A stretch of DNA of 64,000 nt from Cryptomeria japonica. Lineage: Eukaryota; Streptophyta; Pinopsida; Cupressales; Cupressaceae. Made by a program: the position numbers and the translations under genes. The DNA is taken from contig NC_081406.1 of the NCBI RefSeq assembly GCF_030272615.1, positions 480,038,900-480,102,899 of the forward strand. The letters run 5' to 3'. The notes below the pieces were generated by a model. The model saw only the letters and a list, made by a program, of their open reading frames with translations, did no database searches and had not been told where the DNA came from. Positions 20,342 to 31,496 of the stretch are shown piece after piece; the stretch's first letter is position 1; each line of letters begins with the position of its first letter.

Positions 20342-23300
20342 TTGGGCACCATCCTAACGGATACTATAGTAGACGGCGGTTCCGGAGTAAATGTCCTTCC
20401 GGAGGACACATGGAAAAAGCTAGGAAAGCCCACTCTGTGGCCACCTACGTTTAATCTGCTAGGTGCAGACCAGCACGGGATTAAACCCCTCGGCATGTTG
20501 ATGGCACAGCAAGTCACTGTGGGTGCACAACCTTTTGTACTCGACTTCGTGGTCATTCCATTGAAACAGAAAGGGTATGACGCCATACTTGGAAGAGGAT
20601 GGTTGGTGGCAGCGAAAGCAAACCACAATTGGAAACGAAATACACTCTCGATGGAGAGCGGAGGCAAGAAATTCACTATTGATCTCCGGACGCAGTTGGT
20701 GAGCGAGGAACTTGCCTCTTCCTCGGGATCTGAATCCGAGAGGGAAAATGACCCACGAGACGAAGGGAGAGAGGGGATGGACCCAGATGCCGAAGGCATA
20801 TTAAAAATCGGAGGTTGCTGTTCGGAGGATGACACAGATTCACTAAACGGATTGTTCCATTGGCAGCAGGAGGACTATGAGATGTTCTCACCCTCCTGTA
20901 ACGTATTAAGCGTCGAAGGAGAAGGAGAGGAGCCGGATCAATATCCTCCAGAATACGGGGAGTATAAGGAAGGAGAAGCTACAATGGACACCGTACCCAC
21001 ACATCAATTTAGAAACAAGGAGGCCATGAAGTATGAGGAACCGACGGTGAAACCTTTGAATCTAGGTACGGAGACGGATAAGAAAATCATTCTGGTAGGA
21101 GATGACTGGAACCTAGCGCTGAAAACGGCCGCATTCAAGATTTTCACCGAGTACAAAGATGTATTCGCATGGACTTATAAGGATTTGAAGGGAGTCCCAC
21201 TGGAGTTATGTGTTCATCGTATTCTGTTGATACCAGGCGCAGTACCAGTAGGGCAGCGACCGTACAGGATGAATAAAAACTATGCTGCAAAAGTACAAAA
21301 AGAGATTGAACGAATGCTGGAGGCCAAGATTATCTTTAGGGTGGAGAATAGCGAATGGGTATCCCCCATCGTAATATCTCTCAAAAAGGATGGTAACGAG
21401 ATCCGGATTTGTGTCGACTTCCGGCGACTCAATGCAGTTACCATCAAAGATCCATTTCCCATACCGTTCACGGACTCTATTCTTGAAGAGGTGGCCGACC
21501 ATGAAATCTATTCATTTATGGATGGATTTTCCGGCTATAATCAGATATCAATAGCAGAGGAAGATACGTTGAAGACGACATTTGTGGTGGAGGACGGAGT
21601 ATATGCTTACAACCGGATGCCCTTCGGTCTCTGCAATGCTCCGGCAACGTTCCAACGAATAATTCTCCACATTTTTGATAAGATGTCCGTGGGTAACTTC
21701 AAGGCGTTCCTGGATGATTGGTCCATCTACAGTGGGGAGGAGACGCATCTGAAGGCACTCGGAGAATGTATGGACAGGTGCCGAAGGGCACGACTCGCAC
21801 TGAACCCTAAGAAATGCAGATTCATGGTACCTCAGGGTAGACTACTCGGACACAGTGTGTAAAGCGGACTTAAAACAGACCCGGATAAAGTTCGGGTGAT
21901 TGTAGAGATGGAACCCCCACAGGATGTCTCCGGGGTAAAATCTTTTTTGGGACACATCGGATATTACCGAAGGTTTATAAAAAATTTCTCCCAGATATCT
22001 TACCCCGTGGATAACCTCACAAGAAAAGGGGAACCGTACGTATGGGGAACGGCGCAGTCGGAATCCTTCGAGGAATTGAAATCACGACTGTTGGCGGCAC
22101 CAATATTGGCCTACCCAAACTGGGACAGAGAATTTCATGTGCACGTCGACGCCTCCAACTATGCAATAGGTGCAACATTAGCACAAGTTGGGAATCATGG
22201 GTTGGATCACCCGGTCTACTTTGCCAGTAGACTACTCTCGAAAGCTGAGAGGAATTACAGTACAACTGAACGGGAAGTGCTTGGCATGGTTTACGCAGTA
22301 CAGAAGTTCCGACATTATTTGTTGGCGACACCCTTCACCTTCTATGTAGACCACCAAGCTTTGATGTACTTGGTGAATAAACCTAGTATTCAAGGACGGG
22401 TGAGTCGGTGGCTGTTATTACTGCAAGAATTCACATTCAACATTATAGTACGGCCAGGGAAGAGCCATGTGATTGCTGACCAACTGTCACGAATCAAGTC
22501 GGGAGAACGAGCGGAGGGGGTGAATGATGATTTTCCGGATGCGCACTTATTCCGGATTGCGGTTTTACCATCCTGGTACACTTGTATTGGCGAGTACCTA
22601 TCGACGTCCCAGTTCCCTTGGGACATGCCACCAGGGGAACGACGCAAATTGGTCCTAAGGAGCCGAACGTTTGAACTGATCAATGGACTCCTTTACAAAA
22701 TGGGGACAGATCAAGTACTCCGCCAATGCGTGATGGAGGAAGAGATACCGGGGATTTTGAAGGAAGCACACGAAGGACCCGCATGAGGTCATATGGGGCC
22801 GGACACGACGGCCAGGAAAGTACTGTTAGCCGGACTATGGTGGCCGACGCTACACAGCGACACCAGAGAATGGGTCGGAAGCTGTGATACATGCCAGAGG
22901 GCCGGAAAACCACTAAAACGAGACTTCATGCCATTAAACCCTTCAGCGGCACAAGAGTTATTCGAACGTTGGGGGCTTGATTTTGTGGGGCCTTTAAAAG
23001 TTAGCAGACCGCGGCGATGTACATACTTTGTGGTAGCTACGGAATACTTGACAAAATGGGTCGAAGCATGGGCCCTACCCGATAACACCGCGGTGAGTAC
23101 AGCCAGATTTATTTACGAACAAATTATCATGAGATATGGAATTCCGCTCCAGATAACCAGTGACAGAGGAGGCCATTTTGTGAACCATATGGTGAGACTC
23201 CTTACGATGGAGTTCAAAATTTTTCACTCCTTGTCCAGTCCGTATTATCCGAGGGCCAATGGTCAAGCGGAGGCGACCAACAAGATTCTGGTTTCGATCA

Positions 23301-23851
23301 TCTATAAGTCGTGCGGGGTAGAAAAGGAAGATTGGGAGGAGCGACTACCGTCGGTGTTATGGGCATACCGCACCACCTACAAAGTAACGACGGGCCAGAC
23401 ACCATTTCAATTAATGTACGGACAGGAAGCGGTAGTACCGATGGAGTTCATGGTGCCAAGTCTCCGAATTGCTATTGAGAATAAACTTGGCGATATGGAG
23501 AGCCTGAGGGAGTGCCTGTATGCCCTAAACAAACTCGATGAACGAAGGCTGATGGCACAATGGGTGACAGACGTGGCCCAGCAATGAAGGAAACATTGGC
23601 ACGACCAACACATTCAGCGGGCAAGGTTCACCCCGGGGCAGTTAGTCTTGAAATATAATGGACGAAACGAGATTAAGCCTGGCAAGTTCAAGGTCAAGTG
23701 GTTAGGCCCCTACAGGGTCCGAGAGGTCGTAGCAAACGGGTCCGTCAAACTCTGGACCCTCAACGGACAAGAAATTCCGGAGGTTGTCAATGGCTCAAAA
23801 CTTAAAGTATATCATCAGAGGCTGGAGGCGAGCAGGCAGCTCGACAATTGA
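20342..23851 (+). pseudogene. gypsy B Pol: protease, reverse transcriptase, RNase H, integrase (three stops)
   Basis: One reading frame for 3.5 kb, broken by TAA at 21860, TGA at 22784 and TGA at 23585 without frameshifts. Protease: TIVDGGSGVNVLP near the start, then DAILGRGWL. Reverse transcriptase: KDVFAWTYKDLKG, SPIVISLKKDG, RICVDFRRLNAVT, YNRMPFGLCNAPATFQR, and a catalytic box that reads FLDDW instead of the usual Y-V/M-DD. RNase H: FHVHVDASNYAIGATLAQ, TEREVLGMVYAVQKFRHYL, FYVDHQAL. Integrase: CDTCQRAGKP of the zinc region, then WGLDFVGPL, TSDRGGHFVN and NGQAEATNK carrying the D, D and E of the catalytic core, then KFKVKWLGPYRV near the end. No chromodomain follows. The gene is dead because of the stops and the missing gag. 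Confidence 0.93.
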
Positions 23852-24765
23852 AAAAAAAAAAAAAAAAAAAAGAAAAAGAAAAAGAAAAAAACAAAACTTG
23901 GGGTCCACTGTGCGGTGACCACGACGCGGTGGAACCACCGTGCGGTGTCCACCGCACCACCTATAACCCCCACCGAAGGCCGCAGAAATATAAACGCCGC
24001 ACAGCAGCCGATGAACAAAACACCACGCCACGCCGCGCAAAGGAAAAAAAAAAAGGAACGCCGAGGGAACGAAGGAGACACCACGCGCAAGGAAGAGACA
24101 CCGCCGAGGAAGGAAAGGAGGCGCCGAACCCTGCACCATCGACAACCCCCACCGAACAGCGCGAAAGGAATAAGGAGCTACCATGCGGTGGGCACATCCA
24201 AACGGAAGCGCGTTCAAGTGCGGGGGTAGGTAAGCAAGTCCCAAGGGAAAACAACAATTATATGCTATGCCAACACAGGTTCGAATTCAGCCAGCAGGGA
24301 GGAGATATAAAGAGACAACGCCAACGCCGTGCGGTCAATAAAACACAAAAGGCTGCGCACATACCCCACGGAAAATAACGGATACAAAAAGGGAACGCAC
24401 GGGGACAACAGCGATAAGTTTGAATTGGCTCCTCCCGGTGTCTATCGCACGCGCAACGCATAGGCATATACAAGGGATCACCTCCACACAGTCTTAGCTG
24501 CCCGGAGGCAGTTAGCGGCTTTTGCAACGACACGGCTAAAATCAAGAATCATTTAGAGGAGGAAATTAATGGAGTCTGCAGGAAAAAGGAATTGGAAAAA
24601 ACGGTTGCAGGAGGGCAGCCACATGAATAAGGATAAGCGAGTTCTCTCTTCGGGTGTATGCATAGCAGGTAGCACAATGGACGCCACGCAGAAGAGAAAG
24701 ATACCACAGCAGCATGCCGCAAGAGGGAAAACACATGGACTCCGCATAATATCACCTTTGAGGGA
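23852..24765. other. spacer between pol and the extra ORF in B
   Basis: An A-rich tract, CCACCG/CGGTGG-type short inverted repeats, then mixed purine-rich sequence. No coding family is seen; long frames here are composition artefacts. It is equivalent to the repeat-filled region of C. Confidence 0.6.
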
Positions 24766-27093
24766 TTGAACGGGTCCGAATGCAGGAAGTGGTGGCAGGA
24801 TACACCAGATGATGATTTGGTGAAGAAGAGCCTTCGGAAAGCAGGAGTGGAGTGGGCCGTCCGAATGCCTGTGTTTGCTATCCGTGAGTACGAGAGAGCA
24901 CTACGGTCCATGGTTGATACCTTTGATAGCCATTCACGGACGAGTACTTTTGAGTACCTTGGGAAGGATTTCACGATATCCTTCAAACCGGCAGATTTCA
25001 CGAGAGTGTTTGGCATTCCAGGAGTGCATGGCAAGAAAGTGGAATTGAAAGCTAAGAAGATGATGCGGGAGGAAAAAGAATATTGGATTAAACGAGTATC
25101 CCGAGACTTGACCACAGCAGAATTGGAGAGCATTGTTGATGCCACGAAGAGCCGTGGGATGCGTAGGTCTTTTGTTGCAGAGGGCCATTGGCGGTGCATA
25201 ATGGACGTCCTCAAGAGCAGGTTGACGGGGTCTGGTAGGGCATCAGATATCGCTCTACCGCAGATCATATTGATGAATGAACTTCTGAATGGCGTTGTGT
25301 ATGATTGGGCTACATTGTTATCAGAGCGGATGTGCGAGTTCTTGAGGATGGAGCATCGCACGTTTTACATGCCCCACTATGCCATCGGATTGTTTCTGGA
25401 GGCCACGCGAGAAGTAGTACCGGAGGCAGAATTGGAGATACAGCCGCAGAGACCATTGACTGTAGGTGAGCCTCCTATCATGCATTGGAGACACCTTGAC
25501 ATTGGCCATTCTTCCGCGAAACGGAAAAGGATAGTAGAGACCCCCTCGGCAGAACCTGATAGTGGAAGAGAGACTTCCAGCAGCGAAGAGGCTTCGGAGG
25601 AAGAGGATTCGGCGGAGGATAGTAGCAGTAGGGCGACAGAAGAGGGGAGGATGGAGCCCGCGGGGGAGCGAGTCTTGTTTGCGCCACCCTCACTACCACT
25701 TGGCACACTTGTGAGGTCATCCGCGGGAGTGGGAGGCACGTCGATTCCAGCTTTTGGGGAGGGCCGCACACCCGTTGCACTTGGGCCAATGCAGCAGGTG
25801 GCATCACCTTCCATCGTACCACCTCCGCAGGCTAGTGCGCCACCCGCGGGACCACCTCCGGCCATAGAGGCACGCACAGAAGGCACGGCGGAGTCGTGTG
25901 GATCACCGCAGCAAGTAGTGGCAGAAGAGGAGCACAGGGAGGTGGTCGACGCAGAGCCTCAGGTGCGGCTGGACGTTGTGGGATCCGAGGCAGTAGTGAC
26001 TGTGTCTGCCTCTTTGTTGGAGGAGCCCCTGGAGAGACACACTTTCGAGGTGGAGAGAGGCCCGGAGGTGTTGAGTACGGATCCATCGTTGGTGGCTATG
26101 GGGAGTTGGCTGACCCGGCGATTTCAGATGATGGTGATGCCACCAGTAGGAGCTGCTGTACTCTCACCTCGGCGAGAGCCTCTGACGGAGGTGGTAGACT
26201 TGGAGGATTCATCGGGTGAGACACCGGTACCAGCAGTAGGGCAAGAGATAGGAGAAGTCATCCCTGCTATCCAGGAGCAGGTGGGGGTAGAGGAGACACC
26301 TTGGTGCCAGCAGGATGCAGCAGTTTTGATCCCACTCGAGCCCCCTGCACCTATATCGGGGTCCCAGCCTTCGGGGCAGGATGGGGAGGACATTGAGGCT
26401 TACTTAGTAGATATGGTGATGAGGGGTCGGCGAGTGGTGGCAACGGCTCAGACGCGAGCTTTGCAGCAGGTTGTGGAGGAATTAGAGCAGGTCCTCCAGT
26501 TTATGCGGGTAGGCTGTTCGACAGCTTTTGCCACATGCTTTGAGTCACAGGGGTGGCCAGCTATTCAGACAGATGCAATGCTTGAGGCTTGGAGTGTGTC
26601 TCAGCCCGTCGTGGAGGGTAGGGTGACTACTCTCGTCCGACAGATTGAGCAGGTTTACAGGGATGCCTACTATGCACTGCGGCAGACGCAGCAGGAGTCT
26701 GCGGTCCGCGAGGCTGCTCGTACAGAGATAGAGAGAGATCTCGCCAGACAGCAGGCTTCCTGGGCAGCCGAGAGGACGCAGTTGTTAGCACAGCTTGAGA
26801 CAGCCCGTGCAGAGAAGGTTGCGGTTGACATCCGCTTGTCGGAGGAGCAGAGTGCGTAGAGCCTTGTGCAACAGGAGTTGGATGCTGTTACTGCAGAGCG
26901 GGGTTTGTTGCAGACTTAGTTGGTCGGTATGACAGAGTCCGCGGATACCAAGGAGAAGGAGTTGCTGGAAGCTGCGCATATGGTGAAGACGGCTCTAGAG
27001 AAGGTGTTGGTGGTGGAGCGGGATGTGGCAGCCCGCACTCAGCAGGTTTATGACCTCTGCGCCCGCCTGGCGGCCCAGACACCAGCATCCTAG
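24766..27093 (+). CDS. extra ORF downstream of pol in B, unknown function (two late stops)
   Basis: An open 697-residue frame from the ATG at 24766 to TAG at 26857; the same frame continues through a second TAG at 26917 to 27093. The first ~230 residues look like a folded domain (FDSHSRTSTFEYLGKDFTI, FTRVFGIPGVHG, RRSFVAEGHWRCIMDVL, SDIALPQIILMNELLNGVVY). The layout resembles the putative plant transposon-protein domain often found in plant gypsy elements (IPG motif, then a helix-rich part with D-LL-x-L-L-G); I propose that family with caution. Residues about 245-590 are low-complexity, rich in Ser, Glu, Pro and Gly, and the last 130 or so form a coiled coil (LEQVLQFM, EIERDLARQQASWAAERTQ). 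It is not envelope-like: no signal or membrane segment is seen. It is read in the same direction as pol, ending about 120 bases before the polypurine tract. Confidence 0.75.
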
Positions 27094-27189
27094 CCTTCGA
27101 CTTCAGGGACGCTTCCTCAGCCCCCTCCTTGACTTTGTTTTGGGTGTATATATGCATTGTCTCCATTTTGTTGTTAGTCGTCGGAGACG

Positions 27190-27212
27190 ACTTCTTTTTG
27201 GGGGGGGGATGA
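27190..27212 (+). other. polypurine tract of B
   Basis: CTTCTTTTTGGGGGGGGGAT directly before the 3' LTR start TGTTATCGG; same as in C. Confidence 0.85.
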
Positions 27213-27490
27213 TGTTATCGGAAAAAATGTATAGTTTAGTAATGTTAATTATTGATAGTCAGTTAGCCGACGGGTAGGTAGTTGGAGTCGCGACGGTTGT
27301 GTCGCACCCCTTCGGCTGTCATATATTGTACCACCTCCGGGTGTTGGGAAAAATGTAATGTGGACGACAGATTATAATATGAACAGCTTTTGACATTAAT
27401 GGAAAGCTTATTCTGGTACTTCCTTTGTAATTGCATTGTGCATTGCTGTTCAGTTTCTGTATTCTTCCTGTTTACCCAGTGAGGTAAACA
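27213..27490 (+). repeat. 3' LTR of B (278 bp)
   Basis: TGTTATCGGAAAAAATG to GAGGTAAACA. It contains the same blocks as the C LTR in opposite orientation (TAGCCGACGGGTAGG, GTCGCACCCCTTCGGC, CCTCCGGGTGTTG). Confidence 0.94.
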
Positions 27491-27583
27491 GTACTTTCCT
27501 TACTTGTTCGGTGAAACAAAGTCAAGCTTTGAAATGTTTACTAGGCCCGATATCGTCTTGAAGATAGTTTGTCTCTTCCTTTT

Positions 27584-27788
27584 TTTTTTTTTCTCCCCCT
27601 CTATGAGTCCTTTTGACTCCCACGTAGGCTACCCTTTATTGTTAGAGAAAAGGTATGAACATTGGGAGAGGCGTGACTTATTCTTGAGTCACGTCTTCCC
27701 AATTTAGACGATATCTCTAATTACTAAATGAGAGATCGTGGTACTAAATAATCATTTTGTTTGATGTTAACAACACATTCAGTTTGTT
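27584..27788. other. T-rich and unassigned sequence between the A LTR and the SINE
   Basis: A long T run, then CTCCCCCTCTATGAG and AT-rich sequence. It may include the lost end of the A LTR, but no matching copy exists in the window. No gene. Confidence 0.4.
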
Positions 27789-27805
27789 TGAATGATCATT
27801 TACTT

Positions 27806-28088
27806 TTTTTTTTTTTTAAAACTATGCCTGGTAAACATTTTAACGTGACCGGTGACGCTGTCACGACATGCCCTCCGGCTCCACGTGAACGCTTTTGACC
27901 CGGAGCTATGAACCGGTGAGGCCACAAACGGGGACCTCGTCCCCACACTTCACTTGTTCAAATCCGCGAACACAATGGCCTAGCGAAGGCACAAGGCCTT
28001 GCAAGCACAATGGCCCAGCAGGGATTTGAACCTTGGTGGCCGCTTCACCAACGAAGTGTTTAAACCGCGACACTACACGTCCGACGAC
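27806..28088 (-). mobile_element. SINE, tRNA-derived type, with 17-bp target duplication
   Basis: A ~283-bp insert flanked by TGAATGATCATTTACTT at 27789-27805 and again at 28089-28105. On the minus strand it ends in an A-rich tail (the T run at 27806-27817) and contains GGTTCAAATCC near 28033-28023, a perfect RNA polymerase III B box. A plausible A box (TAGTGTCGCGG) lies about 40 bases earlier, near the 5' end. The long target duplication, poly-A end, size and B box are diagnostic of a SINE copied by a LINE reverse transcriptase. The family is not named. Confidence 0.88.
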
Positions 28089-28105
28089 TGAATGATCATT
28101 TACTT

Positions 28106-28520
28106 AACAACACATTCTTCTTATATATATATATTGAACAATACATATTAAATATTCAATATTTAATTAACAACACATTTTTTTATTATATATTAATTGA
28201 ACAATAAATATTTAATTAACAACACATTTTTCTTATTATATGTATATTGAATGATACATATTAAATATTTGATATTAATCATTAATAAATCATTAAAATC
28301 ATATATTACAAGATATTACTGTATCTGATTAGCATGAATAGATGCAGATTACATAAATATAATTATAGAGGAGTGACTGATGTTGGAACATGACAGATCT
28401 ACAATGGCATTAAGCATAGGTAGAAGATTTAAGTGAAATCTTTTCTCATTCAGAAACCCACAATTTGATATGGATTTGGAGACCAAATTATAAGATTTAT
28501 TTGGCATAATTTCATAATGG
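28106..28520. other. AT-rich non-coding stretch
   Basis: Contains a three-times repeated TTAATTAACAACACATT motif with intervening AT-rich sequence (28100-28240), then unique-looking AT-rich sequence. No gene. Confidence 0.5.
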
Positions 28521-28534
28521 AGTATCCTGTAACG

Positions 28535-28700
28535 GAAAGGAGCCTTGGAAAAGGGTACGGACATACATCGAAGCATACTGGCAGATGGATTTTTGTCGAA
28601 TACTATGGTTGGAAATGCTCTGGTAGTCATGTGTGCAATAGTGGAAGCACCAACGAGGCACAAAAGCCTCTTGACAGAATGTCTCAAAGAGGTACATCTC
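28535..28700 (+). pseudogene. second PPR gene fragment
   Basis: Reads ALEKGTDIHRSILADGF, then MVGNALVVMCA, and after a frameshift near 28635 SGSTNEAQKPLDRMSQRG. This is the usual GK-IH, VGNALVDMYAKCGS, EA-KVFD-M-QR pattern of plant PPR proteins. It aligns with the fragment at 7000-7323 at the nucleotide level (both have GGATTTTT, GGAAGCAC and TTGACAG in order), so both derive from similar parent genes. It is broken and short, so not functional. Confidence 0.72.
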
Positions 28701-28709
28701 ACGGAATTG

Positions 28710-29745
28710 TAAATTTAATTAAAATCCTTTTATTGACAGTTGCAGGCAGTCAAACACCAATATTTCATAACAAATTTCAGACTATCAAACCCGCAAACGT
28801 ATTACTACAACAATGCAATAACAATCTGCATAGTGTCACCTATATATATATTCAATCAGGTTTCATTTTCCTTTTATGAAAGGATATGTCTTCTGGACAG
28901 AGTCATTCATAAGTTTTAACCTAAAAAAAGCTAAAATAAAATCATAATTTTCATCTATATATGCAGTAGCCAGATCGATTTTGCATATCCGGGAAAATAA
29001 AATAAAAATTCTCAAAGAAAACAACAACATTTCCCTGGACTGTGAAGAAGAAGTATCAGACATAGGAAATAAAATAGGAATTACAAAGCAGAAAATTATT
29101 TTAGACTTACTTTGTGTTGTTATGATCTACTGCTTGTTCAGCTCGTGCTATGTAGATGGCCGGTTGGGTGAGAAATTGAGTTCAAGCTCTTACCAATCTT
29201 TTGATTCTGAATTTTGTTCTTTTAAACTCTATGTACACCTTACCCCGTTCACCTGTATATTTCATTGGCAAAAATGCAAAAGATCCCTGCAATTTGTTTT
29301 TTTCAGGATGCTTTTTTTTTGGGAGATTGTTATAATCATTGCCACCATTCCTTTTCAGATGTGCCACTACTTGTTATCAAGATAACAATCTTCTTCTTCC
29401 TCATGCACCTCAAATTTAGCATGCAAAAGACTAAAAAGTGGTTCCTTTCTGAAAACAACTTCCACTCCACCACTCCAAGTTGTCATAGATGGAATGCAAC
29501 CATTACTGCTTACGTCACGCAAGTAGGTTCAGTGAAACATTACTCCTACTTGAACTGAACCTTAAATCATCAATCCACAATAAATTTCATTAACATAAAT
29601 TAATTGATGATTTTAGTTTTCCTTACAAACAAAATAGAATGGTCTATATCACGATTCTTTATAATAATGTCTCAGAAATATCTCAATTTACTAACAATTT
29701 ACTTAATTGATTTTCTTTTCAATAATTAAAATAAAAATTTGGGTT
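28710..29745. other. non-coding, nothing recognised
   Basis: AT-rich sequence without a gene family, tandem array or element end that I can see. Confidence 0.5.
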
Positions 29746-29751
29746 GTGACA

Positions 29752-30410
29752 TAAAAGCTCTAATAGGAGCAAACGTGTGTCAATTTGGTTGTTGCTTTCC
29801 ATTTTTTTTGCTTTTTTAAATCAGTTTTTTTATTTTACTTTGACTATGAGTAACATCTTTATTTGTCTTTGTTCATTAATAGTATTCGATCTGTACTATT
29901 TGTATTCTTCATTAATTACTAGACTTCATTTGACGTGTGATCATACCACTCTTGCGACTATTGATTGTTTGTGTGATAGAGTATTCACAATGTTATGATG
30001 TGGTCTTTTTAGTAGTTTTTCTTGTCACTTCAGTAATAGTAGTCAATCAAACATCTCGCCTTAATCAAATTGGTTCCTACCTACCGTTAAAGAGATAATG
30101 AGATGGAAATATCTTCTCTTGTTTCAATTCTTTGAAGACAAGAATATATATTAAAAGTTAATAATACTTATCAAATTAATATATTTGTCATGTTAATAAT
30201 ATTAATAGTAAACAATTTATGTAAATAAATTATGAATATTAATATTAAAATAAATAATTAATAGTTATTTAATTAATAATTTTGTAAAATTAATCATGTA
30301 TATTCATATTAACTTATTATTCTATTATAATAGTATAATAATTATATTAATATTGTATAAGGTTGATAAATATTCCTGTACATTAAAAATGCCATATTTG
30401 GGTACAATCT
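29752..30410 (+). repeat. diverged ~600-bp direct repeat, left copy
   Basis: Aligns with 45448-46040 over most of its length (shared blocks include CTTTATTTGTCTTTGTTCATTAATAG-like sequence, TTGATTGTTTG, AAAGAGAT-A-TGAGATGGAAATAT and ATTCATATTAACTTATTATT). By eye the copies are around 80% alike. No coding potential is recognised. Copia D lies between the two copies. Confidence 0.8.
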
Positions 30411-30449
30411 ACTTTAGGGTTGGATACTAGTCTAATGTGGGTGGGGGTG

Positions 30450-30454
30450 CATCT
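30450..30454. repeat. target duplication of D, left
   Basis: CATCT, repeated at 45401-45405. Confidence 0.93.
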
Positions 30455-31202
30455 TGTTGGCATTTTGAGTTTGTTGGTATTTTGCATAAAGATTGCATTA
30501 ATGATATGTTGTCATTGATGTCAATTGAATCGGTAATGGTATTCATGTTATTGCTGATATTGTTTTTTTTTGATATTGGCTAGTAACCGATAAGGAGAGC
30601 TTTGTGGAAGATGTTGTAAACCGGTATGTCAAGTTTGTGAGTTGAATCGGTGAACCGGTGTAAAGGGTTAAACCTTTCTATGTAATGTGACCGGTAAAAC
30701 CCTATCAGCTGGTAAACCCTAACTGATCAAGTTTGATGGTTTATTATCTGATAAGTGGTAATGATGGAGACACGTGTGATCATTGAATGAGGATATGTTC
30801 AAATTGTTTTGGTGCGTTTGTTTTTATCTAGGGAAGGAGCAAAGTGGATTTCTAATGCACAACGCGTGATGAGTTACAAAGTCCGAAGAAGCGGTGATCA
30901 TGGAGTGGTTGGAATTTTCTTGAAGAATGTGAAGAGATTGTCATGATTTCTAACGGTCAAGATTGTACCGACTTGTTTGTAATCTCAATGATGAGAATTA
31001 GGTTTTTGCTGTATTACCGACCTAATTGATTTCTATTTATGGTCGATGAAGTTGTTTGTAAAGATTGTTGGCAAGATTGATGAAAACCAGTTGAGTGTGT
31101 AGTTGCCTAACTAGTGAATGGATCTGCACTTTGAGTGAAGGCAAATTGAAGCTTAGAAGGATTTGATCAAGCAAATGTAGTGCTACTCAGACAGATCAAG
31201 AA

Positions 31203-31475
31203 AACCTGTTGTTTTCTAACAATTACAACAGAAGTTAAATCCCTTAACCGGGTAAGCTTTAACAAGCTTGGTTACTCATTAAATCCTCTAACAAGGTGGT
31301 CCATTAGCTTGGTTTCTTAAATCCTCCAACGAGGTTACTCCTAACAGGGTATTGTGCTTTTAATCAAAGCATATTTGTAAATCCCTTAACCGGGTGATTC
31401 CTAACCTGAATTAGTTCTTAACAGGACTTATTGTAAAGCTTTAACAGGCTTGGCTCCTAACAGGGTGAACTTCAG
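31203..31475 (+). repeat. series of about ten mini-hairpins with AAC loops in the D LTR
   Basis: Successive short stems share a TAAC-type loop: CCCTTAACCGGG, AAGCTTTAACAAGCTT, CCTCTAACAAGG, CCTCCAACGAGG, CCTAACAGG, CCCTTAACCGGG, GTTCTTAACAGGAC, AGCTTTAACAGGCT, TCCTAACAGGG. Arms vary together. The 3' LTR keeps the series at about 44707-44980. Confidence 0.75.
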
Positions 31476-31496
31476 AAGAGTTCAGATAGCTATCCT

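Larger units (their letters stand above)
20281..27490 (+). mobile_element. gypsy element B (7.2 kb), gag-less, with an extra ORF
   Basis: Plus-strand Ty3/gypsy element without a chromodomain, Athila/Tat-like by its RT style and by the tRNA-Asp primer of its relative C. In order: a 60-bp stub of 5' LTR, pol without gag, an A-rich and GC-rich spacer, an extra ORF, a polypurine tract and a 278-bp 3' LTR. It has TG/CA ends and a 5-bp GTACT duplication. The rest of the 5' LTR, the primer site and gag are deleted, so it cannot be an active copy. Confidence 0.95.
19305..27583 (-). mobile_element. right LTR of chromovirus A, split by element B
   Basis: LTR sequence at 19305-20280 and 27491 to about 27583, aligned with the left LTR. 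B sits between with a GTACT duplication, and joining across B restores the continuous sequence seen near 12115-12125. In element orientation this is the 5' LTR. It carries a small tandem duplication (GACGGTAAGAA) near 19980-20010 that the left LTR lacks. The outer end and the target duplication of A were not found. Confidence 0.82.

Noticed and set aside
23852-24765. Overlapping frames of 67-176 residues after pol in B
   Set aside because: Lys/Arg/Pro-rich products of A-rich and CCACCG-repeat sequence; not continuous with pol or with the extra ORF.
24766-27093. The extra ORF of B as an envelope gene
   Set aside because: No signal peptide, no transmembrane segment and no cleavage-site pattern; the end is a coiled coil.
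28023-28088. A tRNA gene at the SINE head
   Set aside because: The B box is perfect but the rest does not fold as a cloverleaf by eye, and the 17-bp target duplication and A tail show a SINE.
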